Shown here: one piece after another, positions 17,301 to 25,822 of the stretch
Layout of the letters: the number at the start of each line of letters is the position of its first letter
Position numbering within the stretch: the stretch's first letter is position 1
Origin: Pseudoalteromonas umbrosa
GTDB taxonomy: Bacteria; Pseudomonadota; Gammaproteobacteria; Enterobacterales; Alteromonadaceae
Direction of reading: 5' to 3'
DNA length: 64,000 nt
NCBI RefSeq assembly: GCF_030125375.1
Contig: NZ_JASJUU010000003.1
Location: 1,006,247-1,070,246 of the forward strand
Program-made: the position numbers and the translations under genes
Notes under the pieces: generated by a model
What the model saw: the letters and a program-made list of their open reading frames with translations, nothing else
Database searches by the model: none
What the model was told of the DNA's origin: nothing

Positions 17301-19355
17301 TGTTTGCGTATCGAATGTCGCCCATGATGGTTTGTTTACGATGGAAAAGGTCAAGTCATCGTTGTTTTGATCTGATGCAGTTGGCGTAAAGCTATACTCA
17401 CGACCTGCGCCAACGATAAGCTCAGGTTGACCGCTAATGACGGGGGCTACATCACCTAATTTAGGGCAGGTATCACCAAAAAGGATTTCTGCAAATTCAG
17501 GGTTATCAATAAATGGATTTCGGTTACCCTGTTGCTCTACGATGCGTTGGTGTCTATCTAATTCTAACTGATCTACCGTATCCTCACGGTGCCAATCCAT
17601 GAGGTTACATAGTACGCCTAAAGTTGGCGAGCTACTTGCGCTGATATTATTTACAAGCTCAAGATCAGGCATATTGCCGTCTGTGCCATCATAGCGCACA
17701 GCCATGTAGAACATCATACGAGCGGCATCGCCTTTTACTGCGTCTCTTGGTTCAAATGAATCGCTATCAGTAAAGTTACCCGGTGCGTAATCAACCGGAT
17801 TTCCGCCATCATCATAATCTTTGCTGCTACGTGTGGAGTTCACCTGTACATTGGTAGGTCTTAAATGGTGAATATCGGTATAACCATACTGACTCTCACT
17901 TGGGAAACCATGCGACTTTGGCCAGCTGTGCTCTCTGTTCCAATCTGTTGTGCCGCCACCATTGGTATCTTTGGACTGGCTTTTCCCAGTGTAAAACAAC
18001 AGTACATTGTTTGGATTATTTGGGTCCTCGTCAGTGTGCTTTAAGGCATCCCATACTTGCGAGTAAGTTAATCTCTGCTGACCTTGTCTGGCGATTAAAG
18101 TAAGCGCACTTTCTAACTGCGCGCCGACTTTACCAATTGCCGAGGCATAATAAGTGTTGTAATTATAGTTACTGCTCGGTTTGTCAGTAACCGTAATTGA
18201 AAATGCCGGTAAACTCACGGGAGCATTAACACCGTCTGACACAGAGATAATAATGTTGTTATTACTACCGACATTAGACTCCGTTGGAGTACCACTAAGT
18301 TGACCTGAAGCGGTATCAAATGTTGTCCAACTTGGTTTATTGGTGATAGTGAAGACTAACTCATCATTTTCGAGGTCGATGACTGTAGGCGTGAAGGCAT
18401 ACTGCCTAGTTGCTTGCACTGATGTGTTTGGCGTACCAGAAATGACAGGTGCATCATTGGTGCCGGTAGCTCTAACTAAAATTGAAAAGCCGTTTAGTGC
18501 ATTAGTCACCGTACCATCATTGACGGTGATAACAATATTTTCATAGATTCCAATATCAGCCGCTGCCGGTGTGCCTGATAGCGTACCTGTTGTTGTATCA
18601 AAGCTTGCCCAACTCGGCTTGTTTTCGATGGCAAAAACCAGTGTATCATCATCAAGGTTGGTGACAGTCGGGGTAAATACATAGGTATTAGACGCATTCA
18701 CTATGCCTTCTGGCGAGCCACTTATTTCTGACGGGATATTACCGCTGCCGCCACAAGCTGCGACACCTGAGCAACCAAGGCCATCAAAGGTGTTTTTTGC
18801 AAATCCAATCCACTCGTTTGCTGGGTCAAACGCATCATCTATGATGATGTCGCCGTTTTCGATGCCTATTTTACGACGTAGCGTTTTATCTTTTGTGCTG
18901 GTGTCACCAGCGCCCCAACTACTGCCTGGATCTGTACCGACTTGACCAATACTGTCCACGATAACACCATTAACCATCAGGGTTAATGCATCGTCACCAT
19001 TGAAATAGGTGGCGGTGCTGGCGATATCACCAAGTGCTTTTAATTCGTCATTGGCGCCACTGTTGTACAGGACATAACTGCTGCCCGCAGCGAGAGTGCC
19101 TGATAGGGTAAGTGGTGTGACTTCTTCCAGCTTTTTGCCATTTGCAGTTAACGCAATGCTGACGGTGCTAAGGTCGATGCTATTGTTGCCAAAATTAGTA
19201 AGTTCAAGCGCTTTGTTATTACTGCTACCTTCTACATACTCTGTAAAGATAACGTTTGCATTTGCGTGGCCAATGACGACACTTGAACACAGCCCCATAG
19301 CGATGCAGCGGCCCAAGTATCGCAGTTTTCCGCGATGCTTATTGTTAGAGTTCAT
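11322..19355 (-). CDS. Giant secreted dual nuclease: endonuclease I plus ExeM/NucH-type nuclease with lamin-tail and Ig-like repeats
   Basis: A 2677-residue exported protein with signal peptide (cleavage near ANANV, residue about 34). Domains in order, approximate residues: lamin-tail domain 35-195; two putative-Ig (He_PIG-like) repeats 205-390; endonuclease I domain 393-637 with the catalytic WNREHSWPKS at about 470; two more Ig-like repeats 640-830; second lamin-tail 832-1000; OB-like domain 1008-1260; exonuclease-endonuclease-phosphatase domain 1272-1580 with SFNVLNYF, LMEIENNG, NHFRSKGG, LGDFNAYA and SSDHDP; four cadherin-like repeats 1593-1955; Calx-beta-like 2040-2140; Asp-rich thrombospondin-3-like 2250-2275; a choice-of-anchor U-like domain 2275-2440; two more cadherin-like repeats; and a C-terminal sorting tail (hydrophobic helix then RRRR). 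Both nuclease centres look intact. Extracellular DNA as nutrient or biofilm target is inferred from ExeM/NucH. It is one gene, with a terminator at 11266. Confidence 0.93.
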   Translation of the reverse strand: MNSNNKHRGKLRYLGRCIAMGLCSSVVIGHANANVIFTEYVEGSSNNKALELTNFGNNSIDLSTVSIALTANGKKLEEVTPLTLSGTLAAGSSYVLYNSGANDELKALGDIASTATYFNGDDALTLMVNGVIVDSIGQVGTDPGSSWGAGDTSTKDKTLRRKIGIENGDIIIDDAFDPANEWIGFAKNTFDGLGCSGVAACGGSGNIPSEISGSPEGIVNASNTYVFTPTVTNLDDDTLVFAIENKPSWASFDTTTGTLSGTPAAADIGIYENIVITVNDGTVTNALNGFSILVRATGTNDAPVISGTPNTSVQATRQYAFTPTVIDLENDELVFTITNKPSWTTFDTASGQLSGTPTESNVGSNNNIIISVSDGVNAPVSLPAFSITVTDKPSSNYNYNTYYASAIGKVGAQLESALTLIARQGQQRLTYSQVWDALKHTDEDPNNPNNVLLFYTGKSQSKDTNGGGTTDWNREHSWPKSHGFPSESQYGYTDIHHLRPTNVQVNSTRSSKDYDDGGNPVDYAPGNFTDSDSFEPRDAVKGDAARMMFYMAVRYDGTDGNMPDLELVNNISASSSPTLGVLCNLMDWHREDTVDQLELDRHQRIVEQQGNRNPFIDNPEFAEILFGDTCPKLGDVAPVISGQPELIVGAGREYSFTPTASDQNNDDLTFSIVNKPSWATFDTQTGRLSGTPAVADIAIYEQIQISVTDGTSTVSLPSFTIEVVDSSSIKTPPTITGTPSKSAIVGIAYGFKPEANDEDNDTLTFSIANKPSWATFNTQNGELTGTPSSQDVGVTSNIVIGVTDGNKDVVTLPAFSIQVIEQVEASKVIFTEYIEGSSSNKAVEITNFTGVTIDLSRVTITLADNGKPLTTEGLRTQTLSGELKHGETHVIANSSANDEIKSRQDSTSTITYFNGDDALVLTVDGQVADVFGQVGTDPGSAWGSGNTSTKDKTLRRKEGITSGDTTLDDAFDPNIEWEGFEKNTADGLGCSGVAACGSDGGSTPPQVELGVCYDPATLISAVQGNQATSPLVDQSVVIEGVVVATFQDSGQHGGFFIQEEDQHADNDSTTSEGIFVADANTKVTVGEQVRVLGTVVEKYDLTQISTVTETLSCATDVLTQVTPTEVNLPFAKGFDQESLEGMWVSMPQTLHVTLSHNFTKYGEIYLSQGMRMQPTNKYPKDDPRRLELADLNTRNVLLVDDNSTQSNPETISYYPNFSSDMPLRSGDQVSNMSGVIHYTYGNYKLIPTSLPNFEQSNPRRTQPVERQSEQHIRVASFNVLNYFVNFNSRGANNEQEFNRQRSKVIRAILASDADVVGLMEIENNGYGDNSAIKNLIDGLNERDGTNNWAYINPQLEQVGTDAVTVGIIYRDNRVTPQGSAQVITDPPFDEATRAHRPPMLQSFKPINGGKEIRVVVNHFRSKGGSCGEDMDDAVEGACNGQRLLAAQTVIAALGQTGSEINSNSEVSSTNEPIYAILGDFNAYAYEAPMQAFYDAGFANISLEKDTGDNYSYFYSGVAGSLDHMLTANASMERVVQTMHWHINADEAAGLDYNTEGKSEGQLTRWFSDSPYRSSDHDPVITDFDLEVVVIPDNQAPIANNDVADAVQGETVTIDVLENDTDADSDPLIINAATIVSGEGELSYSDTQVSFTPSASFVGEALISYTITDGNGGTATATLSVNVIARNQAPVATNDTANTIEDQSVTVSVLNNDIDENMASVKITNAALSLGLGQVSYSDSTVTYSPADNFNGTAQITYEISDDAGLSATAHVAITIAPQNDAPTAVNDSAVASAKSLANINVLANDTDIDGDTLRITAATADTGSVEVSGDVLQYQAPALNTGHATINYTISDGTETAQATVNVQISTNNLAPVAQDDFIQLAEGQSSITIAVLDNDSDPDGDTLSLVAVDSDTGLAVIEENRIVFSTNDTFNGIAQVRYAISDGFGGRAEAVLELRQNQPSAPVITVPADLTVNATGQFTKVELGVATAVDSSGEPIAVELIGNNFLASGANKVYWQACNSADVCASAAQLVNVRPMVSIPSPSQLVLEGQSTTIPVTLSGEHFAYPVNIDFAVSGTAGEEDYTMASGQVTIESGTQGFISIEAALDNVSDANETIVITLNTDDLNAITEQQHQITIVESNVAPTLTLSAVQQNEARSIMVAEHGPITLSANVQGQNSTDTHIIEWQTQADLNNESTDPTQFIINASTLSAGVYQVSATATDSAGLFDTQTVIFKVVSEQPALNDNTDSDGDLISDAQEGFGDEDADGIPNYLDPIGAQCNVLPSSGNNWESGLIEVEAGVCMSLGSLSLGSNKNAASLNADEAVQTGLISADEGMENRGGIFDFVVDMPSGVESVKIVLPQQTVVPSNAQYRKYLPNQGWVTFATQNGNAIHSAMGQQGYCPSMNDSSWQEGLIEGTWCVRLTLVDGGEYDADGIKNGKIVDPGGVGIVVTDNKAPTAVDDNQEITSNQSVALNVLENDTDADNDTLYVINASAVHGSVQINGDSSLQYQSALDFIGVDTIEYTISDGQGGTSTATMRVNVISQVQLQNQPPVTVNDVAEMLNNDTITVDVTANDSDPEGGKLILINATADSGEVTFTDSAITFKPEANSEGQVTVNYIVADEQGANASGTLVITVKAPTVNVIERVETRTIRSSSGSMPVLLLLLVIPALLRRRR

Positions 19356-20056
19356 ATTTTTCCCGTGTGTTTATCACTCTGTTTTATCATTTGCGAGTTA
19401 GAATATTTTTAAGGGTGCAAATATTCCCATTAAAAAATGGGAGGCGAATATAATACTCTATTATGAACTTTTTATTAAAAATACCTTAAATATAGGACAT
19501 CTAATTGCAACAAATGCCCAGCTCTAGTTATTAACACAGTCATGAGTTTAAGTATTTTAATGGGGACATTTGTCCTTGCATAAAGTTATGATTAATAGGG
19601 GGTTATGCTGTATGTGGATATTTTGTTACTTTTATTCTTTTGATGGCTGCGGTGATAAATTGTTCGCCACTAAATCATATTGTTAACATTTTTTAATTAT
19701 TTAATGCTTTTTGTATACAATAAAGAACGTTCTAATTTTTACAATTGTTTACGTTTTGGGTTCTTTTTGAGCAGTTAGATCAGTGTTTTTGAAAGGGAAG
19801 TGGTTAAAAAGCCAATAATTGCAATAATGGGGTTGGGTGAATATGGGGGGATCGCAAGAGTGGTCAAGTGGATAGTTAAGCCACGTTAGGCTAGATATCA
19901 ACCTAATTCGATCAGCTTAGTAATTCTAGAAATATGTAATACGAGGATCGTAATATCATGATAATCAAATGCTTTAATGGTGATAATGACTAGTAATTTA
20001 TATATTGTGAAAGATAAAATACGTTACCTTTAGTCATTTATAAAGTAGAGGGACAT
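19356..20056. other. Long divergent intergenic region
   Basis: About 700 AT-rich bases between the giant nuclease gene and the plus-strand gene at 20057. It must contain both promoters. I find no coding sequence, strong hairpin or recognisable operator. Confidence 0.5.
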
Positions 20057-20953
20057 ATGAGTGATGCTCAAGATAAGCAAACTGATTTGATGGATGCTAT
20101 GTATGTAACTGTAGGTAACATGCGCGAGGCACATTGGCTTGGTGACCCTCAGTGTGGCAGTGAGGCAACTTTGGCACAAGAGCAGGTGTTGTATGACAGA
20201 TATCAAAGCCTTCGCCAAGAATTAGAGTCTTTAAACCCTGACTATATCAACGCCAGTGCTTTTATTGTTAATCGATATGGTCAGCAGCTCTCTTTTGCGC
20301 AAGTACAGGAGGTGATGAATATTAAAATCAATGCGTTTGAAAGCGGCAATATAAAACGTGCTGAGATACACGCAAAAGAGGTCCAGTTGCAGCGTCAACA
20401 GCAGCTCGCTGAGCAAAGAAAACGCCAACAAGAAGATGAAGCGCAAGACCAAGCGCAAGCGCTTATTGAATTGAAGCAGTCATTAGCTTCGTGGCGAAAC
20501 ACAGAAAAATCGACCCACCCCGAAGAGACTGATCTACAAAAGCATCAAAGGCTGCAATCTCTTGCACAAAGCTATGAATTTGTATCTTATATCGACAGTT
20601 TTCAAGAGGTTTATCAAGCGCTACGTGATGACGTCAAAGTTAGTGAGTTAACTCAGTACATGATAGCACCAGAGAAAGATGAGGGGTTGTATACTTTATT
20701 ATGCATTGTGGACGATCTTGCTCTGTATCAAGGCACAGAGAGAAACCTCGCTTCTGGCTCAAGTTTTTCACGCATACTGGCTTTACAGTGCGAACCTGAA
20801 AAGTTGTATGAACGTCATAGCTCTTTACCAAAAGGGGTATTTAAATTAATCGAAAAAAAGCGTATCGCTGTAAAAATGGCTACTGATCTTACATTTCAAC
20901 CTGTTGATGCTGAACAGGAGATCTTAGTTTTTCGGTGTTTTCCTAATAGATGA
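20057..20953 (+). CDS. Cytoplasmic coiled-coil protein of unknown function
   Basis: A 298-residue protein without signal peptide or membrane segment. Residues about 108-150 are strongly charged and Gln-rich (EVQLQRQQQLAEQRKRQQ) and should form a long coiled coil. The flanking parts are soluble and mixed. No catalytic motif or known domain is recognised. The start has a gaggg ribosome binding site 7 bases upstream. It is a single gene with long spacers on both sides. Confidence 0.72.
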   Translation: MSDAQDKQTDLMDAMYVTVGNMREAHWLGDPQCGSEATLAQEQVLYDRYQSLRQELESLNPDYINASAFIVNRYGQQLSFAQVQEVMNIKINAFESGNIKRAEIHAKEVQLQRQQQLAEQRKRQQEDEAQDQAQALIELKQSLASWRNTEKSTHPEETDLQKHQRLQSLAQSYEFVSYIDSFQEVYQALRDDVKVSELTQYMIAPEKDEGLYTLLCIVDDLALYQGTERNLASGSSFSRILALQCEPEKLYERHSSLPKGVFKLIEKKRIAVKMATDLTFQPVDAEQEILVFRCFPNR

Positions 20954-21433
20954 ACAGGCAAATTAAGCTTTGCAGGACGCTTCTTGGTAACTGATAAAAT
21001 GGCATGTTGCATAGGGATTATCAATGCTACGTCGTTAATTTAATGCGTATGTCAGCTATTAATTACTTCTTGTTATACCCACTGACATATCAATAGTAAG
21101 TTTATTTAATTAAAATCTACTTGCCTTTGGTCTTATGTTTTAAAAAGCACAAACTTTGTGCCCTATTTATAACCTCAAATACACTATCCCAGCCTAAAAT
21201 TACCATGATGCATTTTATTAATAAGGTATTGAGTAATTTATAACTTCTTTTTTCACGAGTAAACTTTTAGCTTGTCAATAAGTTAACATGATTTTGTCCT
21301 TGTTAAAATTGTAGGGACATGATAGCTTGCCCCCGGCTTTTAAATGGCTATTTTCAGGGCTAATCGATTGAAATATATCTGAATAAAAATGTTAGTCGTA
21401 ATTTAGTAATCTATAAGATTCAAAGAGGTGTTT
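20954..21433. other. Intergenic region without recognised content
   Basis: About 480 AT-rich bases between two plus-strand genes. It should hold the promoter of the amine-oxidase gene. No small coding sequence, repeat or terminator was convincing. Confidence 0.5.
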
Positions 21434-22918
21434 ATGAATTTATCAGAGAGAAAGGAATCTTTGCGTATCGTAGTAGGTACAGTTGTACTGTCTACCATGC
21501 TATCTGCATGTGGTAGTAATGATACCAATGAGGTGGTCGTCGCTCAGCCCAAGGCAAAGCCAGCACCAGTTGTTAATAAGGCTGTTATTGTAGGTGCTGG
21601 GTTATCTGGCTTAACCGCAGCTTATGAACTTGAAAGTATCGGATACTCGGTTACGATTCTTGAAGCTAAAGACAGGATTGGTGGTCGTATCGGCACGCAT
21701 GATATGGGTGAGCAGCACGGTGAGATAGGCGGAGAGTTTATTGATGGGCCTACGGTGCATCAGGAAATTCACCGATATGCTAGCCTTTTTAATGTCGAGC
21801 TTGCAGATACGGGTTATTGGGGAGAAATAGAAAGTGGTGCTTATTATGTTGATGGTAAATTAGTAAGTTATACAGATTTTGAAAATGATTTCGACCCTCA
21901 AATTGTTTCTGATTATAATCGCTTTTATGATGAGCTGAGTCTACTTGCTGATGCTGTACCCGATCCAGATGAGCCTGCGCTATTAGATAAAGCGAAAGAG
22001 TACGACCTAACTACGGTACAAAGTTGGATTGATGGGCTTCAACTTCACCCAGAAGCAGAGTTGCTTGCTGAGCAATTTGTCAGAGGTGAGTTTGATGAGC
22101 CGAGCGATTTATCTCTGTTACATTTGGCTCAGTACGCGAAAGTATATGAGCAAGTATCAGATGATGATGTTGAAGGTTTCCGTTTCTTAAAAGGCGGAAG
22201 AGCAATGGCGCAAGCCTTTGCAGATAATATCGAAGGTGATATCCACTTAGACCAGCCAGTTGTAAGTATTAGCGAACAAAATGATCGTGTAACGGTTGAA
22301 ACAGCAACCGGTGATAGCTACGAAGCGGATGTGGTTGTTGTAACAGTACCTCTTCCAGTATTGAATAAAATTACGTTTACTCCGCACTTACCACAAGCAT
22401 TGAGCGATGCAGCAAACAGCATTAACTATGGCTCACATTCAAAAGTACTCCTGCAATATAATAAGCGTTTTTGGCTAGACCAAAACTTGGGCGGTGATAC
22501 TGTAGTCGCTGGTGGCTTACCTACCGGGTGGACTTGGGAGACGACTGAGCGTCAAGGCGGTACTGGTGGTATTCTTATCACTTATACATCAGGTGATTAC
22601 AGCCAAATACAAAAAGAATGGACTGATCAACAGATCGTTGATGCAAGGTTAGATGAAATCGAAGTCATGTATCCAGGTTCTAAACAGTACCTTGTTGCTA
22701 CCAAAGTACAAAACTGGGTGGCTGAAGAGTGGACTAAAGGAGGATTTATTGCATATGGCCCAGGTCAAATCAGTAAATACTGGAAATTATTTCAACAACC
22801 TGTTGGGCGAGTTTATTTTGCAGGGGAGCATACAGATACCCTATATTTAGGTTACATGGAAGGTGCGGTACGCAGCGGCGTGCGAGTATCTCAGCAAATT
22901 AAAGAATTAGGTCTTTAA
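21434..22918 (+). CDS. FAD-dependent amine-oxidase-family lipoprotein
   Basis: I start this gene at the ATG at 21434, because aaagagg lies 5 bases upstream; a GTG at 21428 would overlap that site. The protein of about 494 residues has a lipoprotein signal (LSTMLSACGS). The FAD-binding dinucleotide motif follows (VIVGAGLSGLTAAYELE, then LEAKDRIGGRIGTH). The C-terminal flavin motif YFAGEHTDTLYLGYMEGAVRSG matches the monoamine-oxidase superfamily. It likely oxidises an amine, polyamine or amino acid at the outer face of a membrane. The lipid anchor is unusual for this family. A strong terminator at 22926 ends the unit. Confidence 0.9.
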   Translation: MNLSERKESLRIVVGTVVLSTMLSACGSNDTNEVVVAQPKAKPAPVVNKAVIVGAGLSGLTAAYELESIGYSVTILEAKDRIGGRIGTHDMGEQHGEIGGEFIDGPTVHQEIHRYASLFNVELADTGYWGEIESGAYYVDGKLVSYTDFENDFDPQIVSDYNRFYDELSLLADAVPDPDEPALLDKAKEYDLTTVQSWIDGLQLHPEAELLAEQFVRGEFDEPSDLSLLHLAQYAKVYEQVSDDDVEGFRFLKGGRAMAQAFADNIEGDIHLDQPVVSISEQNDRVTVETATGDSYEADVVVVTVPLPVLNKITFTPHLPQALSDAANSINYGSHSKVLLQYNKRFWLDQNLGGDTVVAGGLPTGWTWETTERQGGTGGILITYTSGDYSQIQKEWTDQQIVDARLDEIEVMYPGSKQYLVATKVQNWVAEEWTKGGFIAYGPGQISKYWKLFQQPVGRVYFAGEHTDTLYLGYMEGAVRSGVRVSQQIKELGL

Positions 22919-22925
22919 TTAGAAC

Positions 22926-22950
22926 AAAAGTGCCCTGCATGGGCACTTTT
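22926..22950 (+). terminator. Intrinsic terminator after the amine-oxidase gene
   Basis: A perfect 10-bp stem (AAAAGTGCCC, 5-base loop, GGGCACTTTT) lies 8 bases past the stop. The Ts of the stem's 3' arm serve as the tail. Confidence 0.88.
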
Positions 22951-23425
22951 AGAGCCCCTGTTATTTTTTCCGCTAAATATTTTTATTTCTACCTCATAAT
23001 ACATTTCTTTTTTCCTTTCTCTTCTCAATGATTTTAAACCATAGTCTTATACTAAAAAGTAAGGCGATTAAGGTAAGGCCCTTCGAGGTCATTAGTATAT
23101 TATTTAAATTAATTCGCTGGTAATTTTATCTTTGGGAATGAGCTTGTAAGTTAAAGTAATTAAAATGTGATTTATGTGTAAATTTTAACTTGTTATTTAT
23201 TTGTGTTGGAACAGAGATTGATACCCATTGTTATTTTCCACCTGTAATTATTGTTATAATGTATCAAAAGTTCGTTGATTTTGTTTTGTGTGGAGAAATT
23301 ATTTAATTTTTTTGATTTTATTGTTATTTTTTTAAAAAAATAGAGTTTTATTATTTTGAGCAAGTAATCCGCATTGATAGTTATTGCTCTGGCTCACTAA
23401 TAACTCAATAATTTGGAAAATAATA
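22951..23425. other. AT-rich upstream region of the M6 protease gene
   Basis: About 475 very AT-rich bases, with poly-T and poly-A tracts near 23290-23350. It should hold the protease promoter. No coding sequence or clear operator is seen. Confidence 0.5.
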
Positions 23426-25618
23426 ATGAAAAAATATATGCTGAATTCACTCACAGCTGCTGTGATTTGTGCATTAAGTGGTTATGCCCATGCGCATGCT
23501 CACCACGTAAATACGCCTACTGAAAACGTATCCATCGACCCTGTTCAAGTTGCAAAGCTAAAGAAAGATGCTGATTTACATAAGAATTTAACAGCTGACT
23601 TTAGTGCGCCTTTAGTTGTCCAAAATGGCGATGTAACATCGCAAACTCGTGAATGGCATGGTGAAGTAACTACTCGTAAAGTGCTAACAATTTTGATGGA
23701 GTTCTCAGACGTTCCGCATAACTCGATTAAACCAGAAGATGCACCAAACAGACATTATTATGAAGATTATACACCTGAACATTATGAAGAGATGATTTTC
23801 TCTAAAAATGGTTATAAAGGTCCTCGTGGCGATACGCTTCCAAGTATGCGTGAATACTTTATTGATCAAAGTGGCGGCTCTTTTGACGTAGAGGGCGGCG
23901 TATTTGGTTGGTATAAAACTGAGTTTGCACATCCTTATTATAAAGATGATACACATGCTTTAATTAAAGAAGCAGTATATAACGTACTTGCGGATGAAAA
24001 CTTTAATTTAAGTGATTATGATTTGGATAATGATGGCCAAATCGATCACCTAAGTATTGTTCACTCAACATTAGGTGAAGAGTCAGAGCCTCGTGCACTT
24101 CGCCAAGATCCAAACAGCCCATTTAACAATTATATTTGGTCACACAGACATGTTGTAAATGCTGATGTAGTGAATGAAACTGTAGGTAAAACTGCACGTA
24201 TTGGTAGTTATGTTATTCAGCCGATTGATGCAACAATAGGTCTATTAGCGCATGAATTAGGTCATGATTTAGGTTTACCTGATGAGTATGATATTGCTTA
24301 CTCAGAAGATAAACATGGCGGTGTTGGTGCAAAAGTTTCTTCTTATTCATCAATGGCATCTGGTAGTTGGGGTGGTGTGATTAGCGGTACTAAGCCAACA
24401 GGCTATAGTCCATACGCTAAACTATTCTTACAAAACAAGTTCGGTGGTAATTGGATCCAGTCTCAAGAAATTAATGCAGCAGAATTAACTGGTCAAGGTG
24501 TGACGGTTAAGTTTTCTCAAGCTGGTGTTAAAGGCTTGAATAACGACTTGGTTAAAATCAACTTACCTGAGCAAACGAAAAGAATTTATGAGCCACTGAA
24601 TGCAAATGCATTTGACTTGACTAGCTACAGCTCTATTTCATTTGCACAGCCATTAAATGATACTAAAGCCGCTACCTTAAGTTTTGACTTAAATTCAACG
24701 ACATCTCTAAATGGTGCATATGGCCTACGAGTCATGGTAACTGTTCCAAGTGCAGGAATTTATGGTTCTTTGGCACCTTCAAATGCTGCTGAACTAGAAA
24801 TGGCATCTGATGGCAGAAAAGTACGTGGTACGAGTGCACAATGGACTAAAGTAAATTACGACATTTCTTATTTAGCACAGTTTGATGATGTGACTTTCAC
24901 AATTGAAAACTATGCAATTGGCGGCGATGCAACTTACGTTGCTGTAGATAATATCTCTGTAGCTGATAATGGTGTTGTTATTAATGAAATTACTTCAAAC
25001 AACCCTGAAAAAGTGAATTTTGCATACAGTGCTGCATTATCTGACGGTACTATCCAGTATACTCCATATTATTTACTTGAGTGGCGTCAACATGTTGGCT
25101 TCGATGCAAGCTTAAAAGACGCGGGCATGGAAGAAGGTTTACTTGTATGGTTTGTTGATCCATCTTACATCATTGAATTCTTCGATGTACCGAGCGCAGA
25201 TAACCTAGCAGCTGCACACCCAGGTCACGGTTTCTTAGGCATTGTAGATGCTGATAGAAACCCAATTTTAGAGTATGTAACAGAATATAGCGCGACAGGT
25301 CAGTGGGTAACAGATCGCAGTGTTACACCTTTAAACAGTCGTAGACAGATCAAAGATGCACCATTTAATACGTTACCGCAGTTAGGTGATGAAGGCAGAA
25401 CGACTCGTACAGATTTAGCTAATGGTGGTTACCTAGAAACTGTATGGAGAGATCAGTTTACAAATGCAAACCCGCGTTTTGCAGACTGGGATGACTATAC
25501 AAACTACATCCGTCCAGCGACAGGTACTAAATTACCTAAGCTTGGCTTGATGTTTGAAGTGGTTGGGCAATCAGCAGATGGCGCAACAGCGGATATCAAG
25601 ATTTCAAAAATGTGGTAA
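23426..25618 (+). CDS. Secreted M6-family (immune inhibitor A-like) zinc metalloprotease
   Basis: The ATG at 23426 gives a clean signal peptide (MKKYMLNSLTAAVICALSGYAHA); the frame is open upstream to 23384 but that part has no signal character. The 730-residue protein has an M6 peptidase domain (about residues 85-360). Its zinc motif HELGHDLGLPDEYD is at about 276, followed by the family's SYSSMASGSWGG segment. The C-terminal half is beta-rich, with a carbohydrate- or protein-binding-like module near 380-520. M6 proteases of Vibrio (PrtV) and Bacillus (InhA) cleave host matrix and defence proteins. The gene is single, with a terminator at 25641. Confidence 0.93.
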   Translation: MKKYMLNSLTAAVICALSGYAHAHAHHVNTPTENVSIDPVQVAKLKKDADLHKNLTADFSAPLVVQNGDVTSQTREWHGEVTTRKVLTILMEFSDVPHNSIKPEDAPNRHYYEDYTPEHYEEMIFSKNGYKGPRGDTLPSMREYFIDQSGGSFDVEGGVFGWYKTEFAHPYYKDDTHALIKEAVYNVLADENFNLSDYDLDNDGQIDHLSIVHSTLGEESEPRALRQDPNSPFNNYIWSHRHVVNADVVNETVGKTARIGSYVIQPIDATIGLLAHELGHDLGLPDEYDIAYSEDKHGGVGAKVSSYSSMASGSWGGVISGTKPTGYSPYAKLFLQNKFGGNWIQSQEINAAELTGQGVTVKFSQAGVKGLNNDLVKINLPEQTKRIYEPLNANAFDLTSYSSISFAQPLNDTKAATLSFDLNSTTSLNGAYGLRVMVTVPSAGIYGSLAPSNAAELEMASDGRKVRGTSAQWTKVNYDISYLAQFDDVTFTIENYAIGGDATYVAVDNISVADNGVVINEITSNNPEKVNFAYSAALSDGTIQYTPYYLLEWRQHVGFDASLKDAGMEEGLLVWFVDPSYIIEFFDVPSADNLAAAHPGHGFLGIVDADRNPILEYVTEYSATGQWVTDRSVTPLNSRRQIKDAPFNTLPQLGDEGRTTRTDLANGGYLETVWRDQFTNANPRFADWDDYTNYIRPATGTKLPKLGLMFEVVGQSADGATADIKISKMW

Positions 25619-25640
25619 GCAAATCTAATTAATTAGATAT

Positions 25641-25666
25641 AAGCCCAGCAATCGCTGGGCTTTTTT
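25641..25666 (+). terminator. Intrinsic terminator after the M6 protease gene
   Basis: AAGCCCAGC pairs with GCTGGGCTT around a 4-base loop and is followed by a T-run. Confidence 0.92.
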
Positions 25667-25822
25667 GTGTCAGTACGAACGGTATTGCAAAATAAGGGTT
25701 ATCGCGTTTGTCCATTGAGTATGTGCATAACTTTTTCCAGAATATAACCAAAAACCTTCTATGCTTATTTAGAGTATTCATTTAGTTGCGATAACACTTA
25801 CGTGGTGTGAAGTGGAGGTGAG

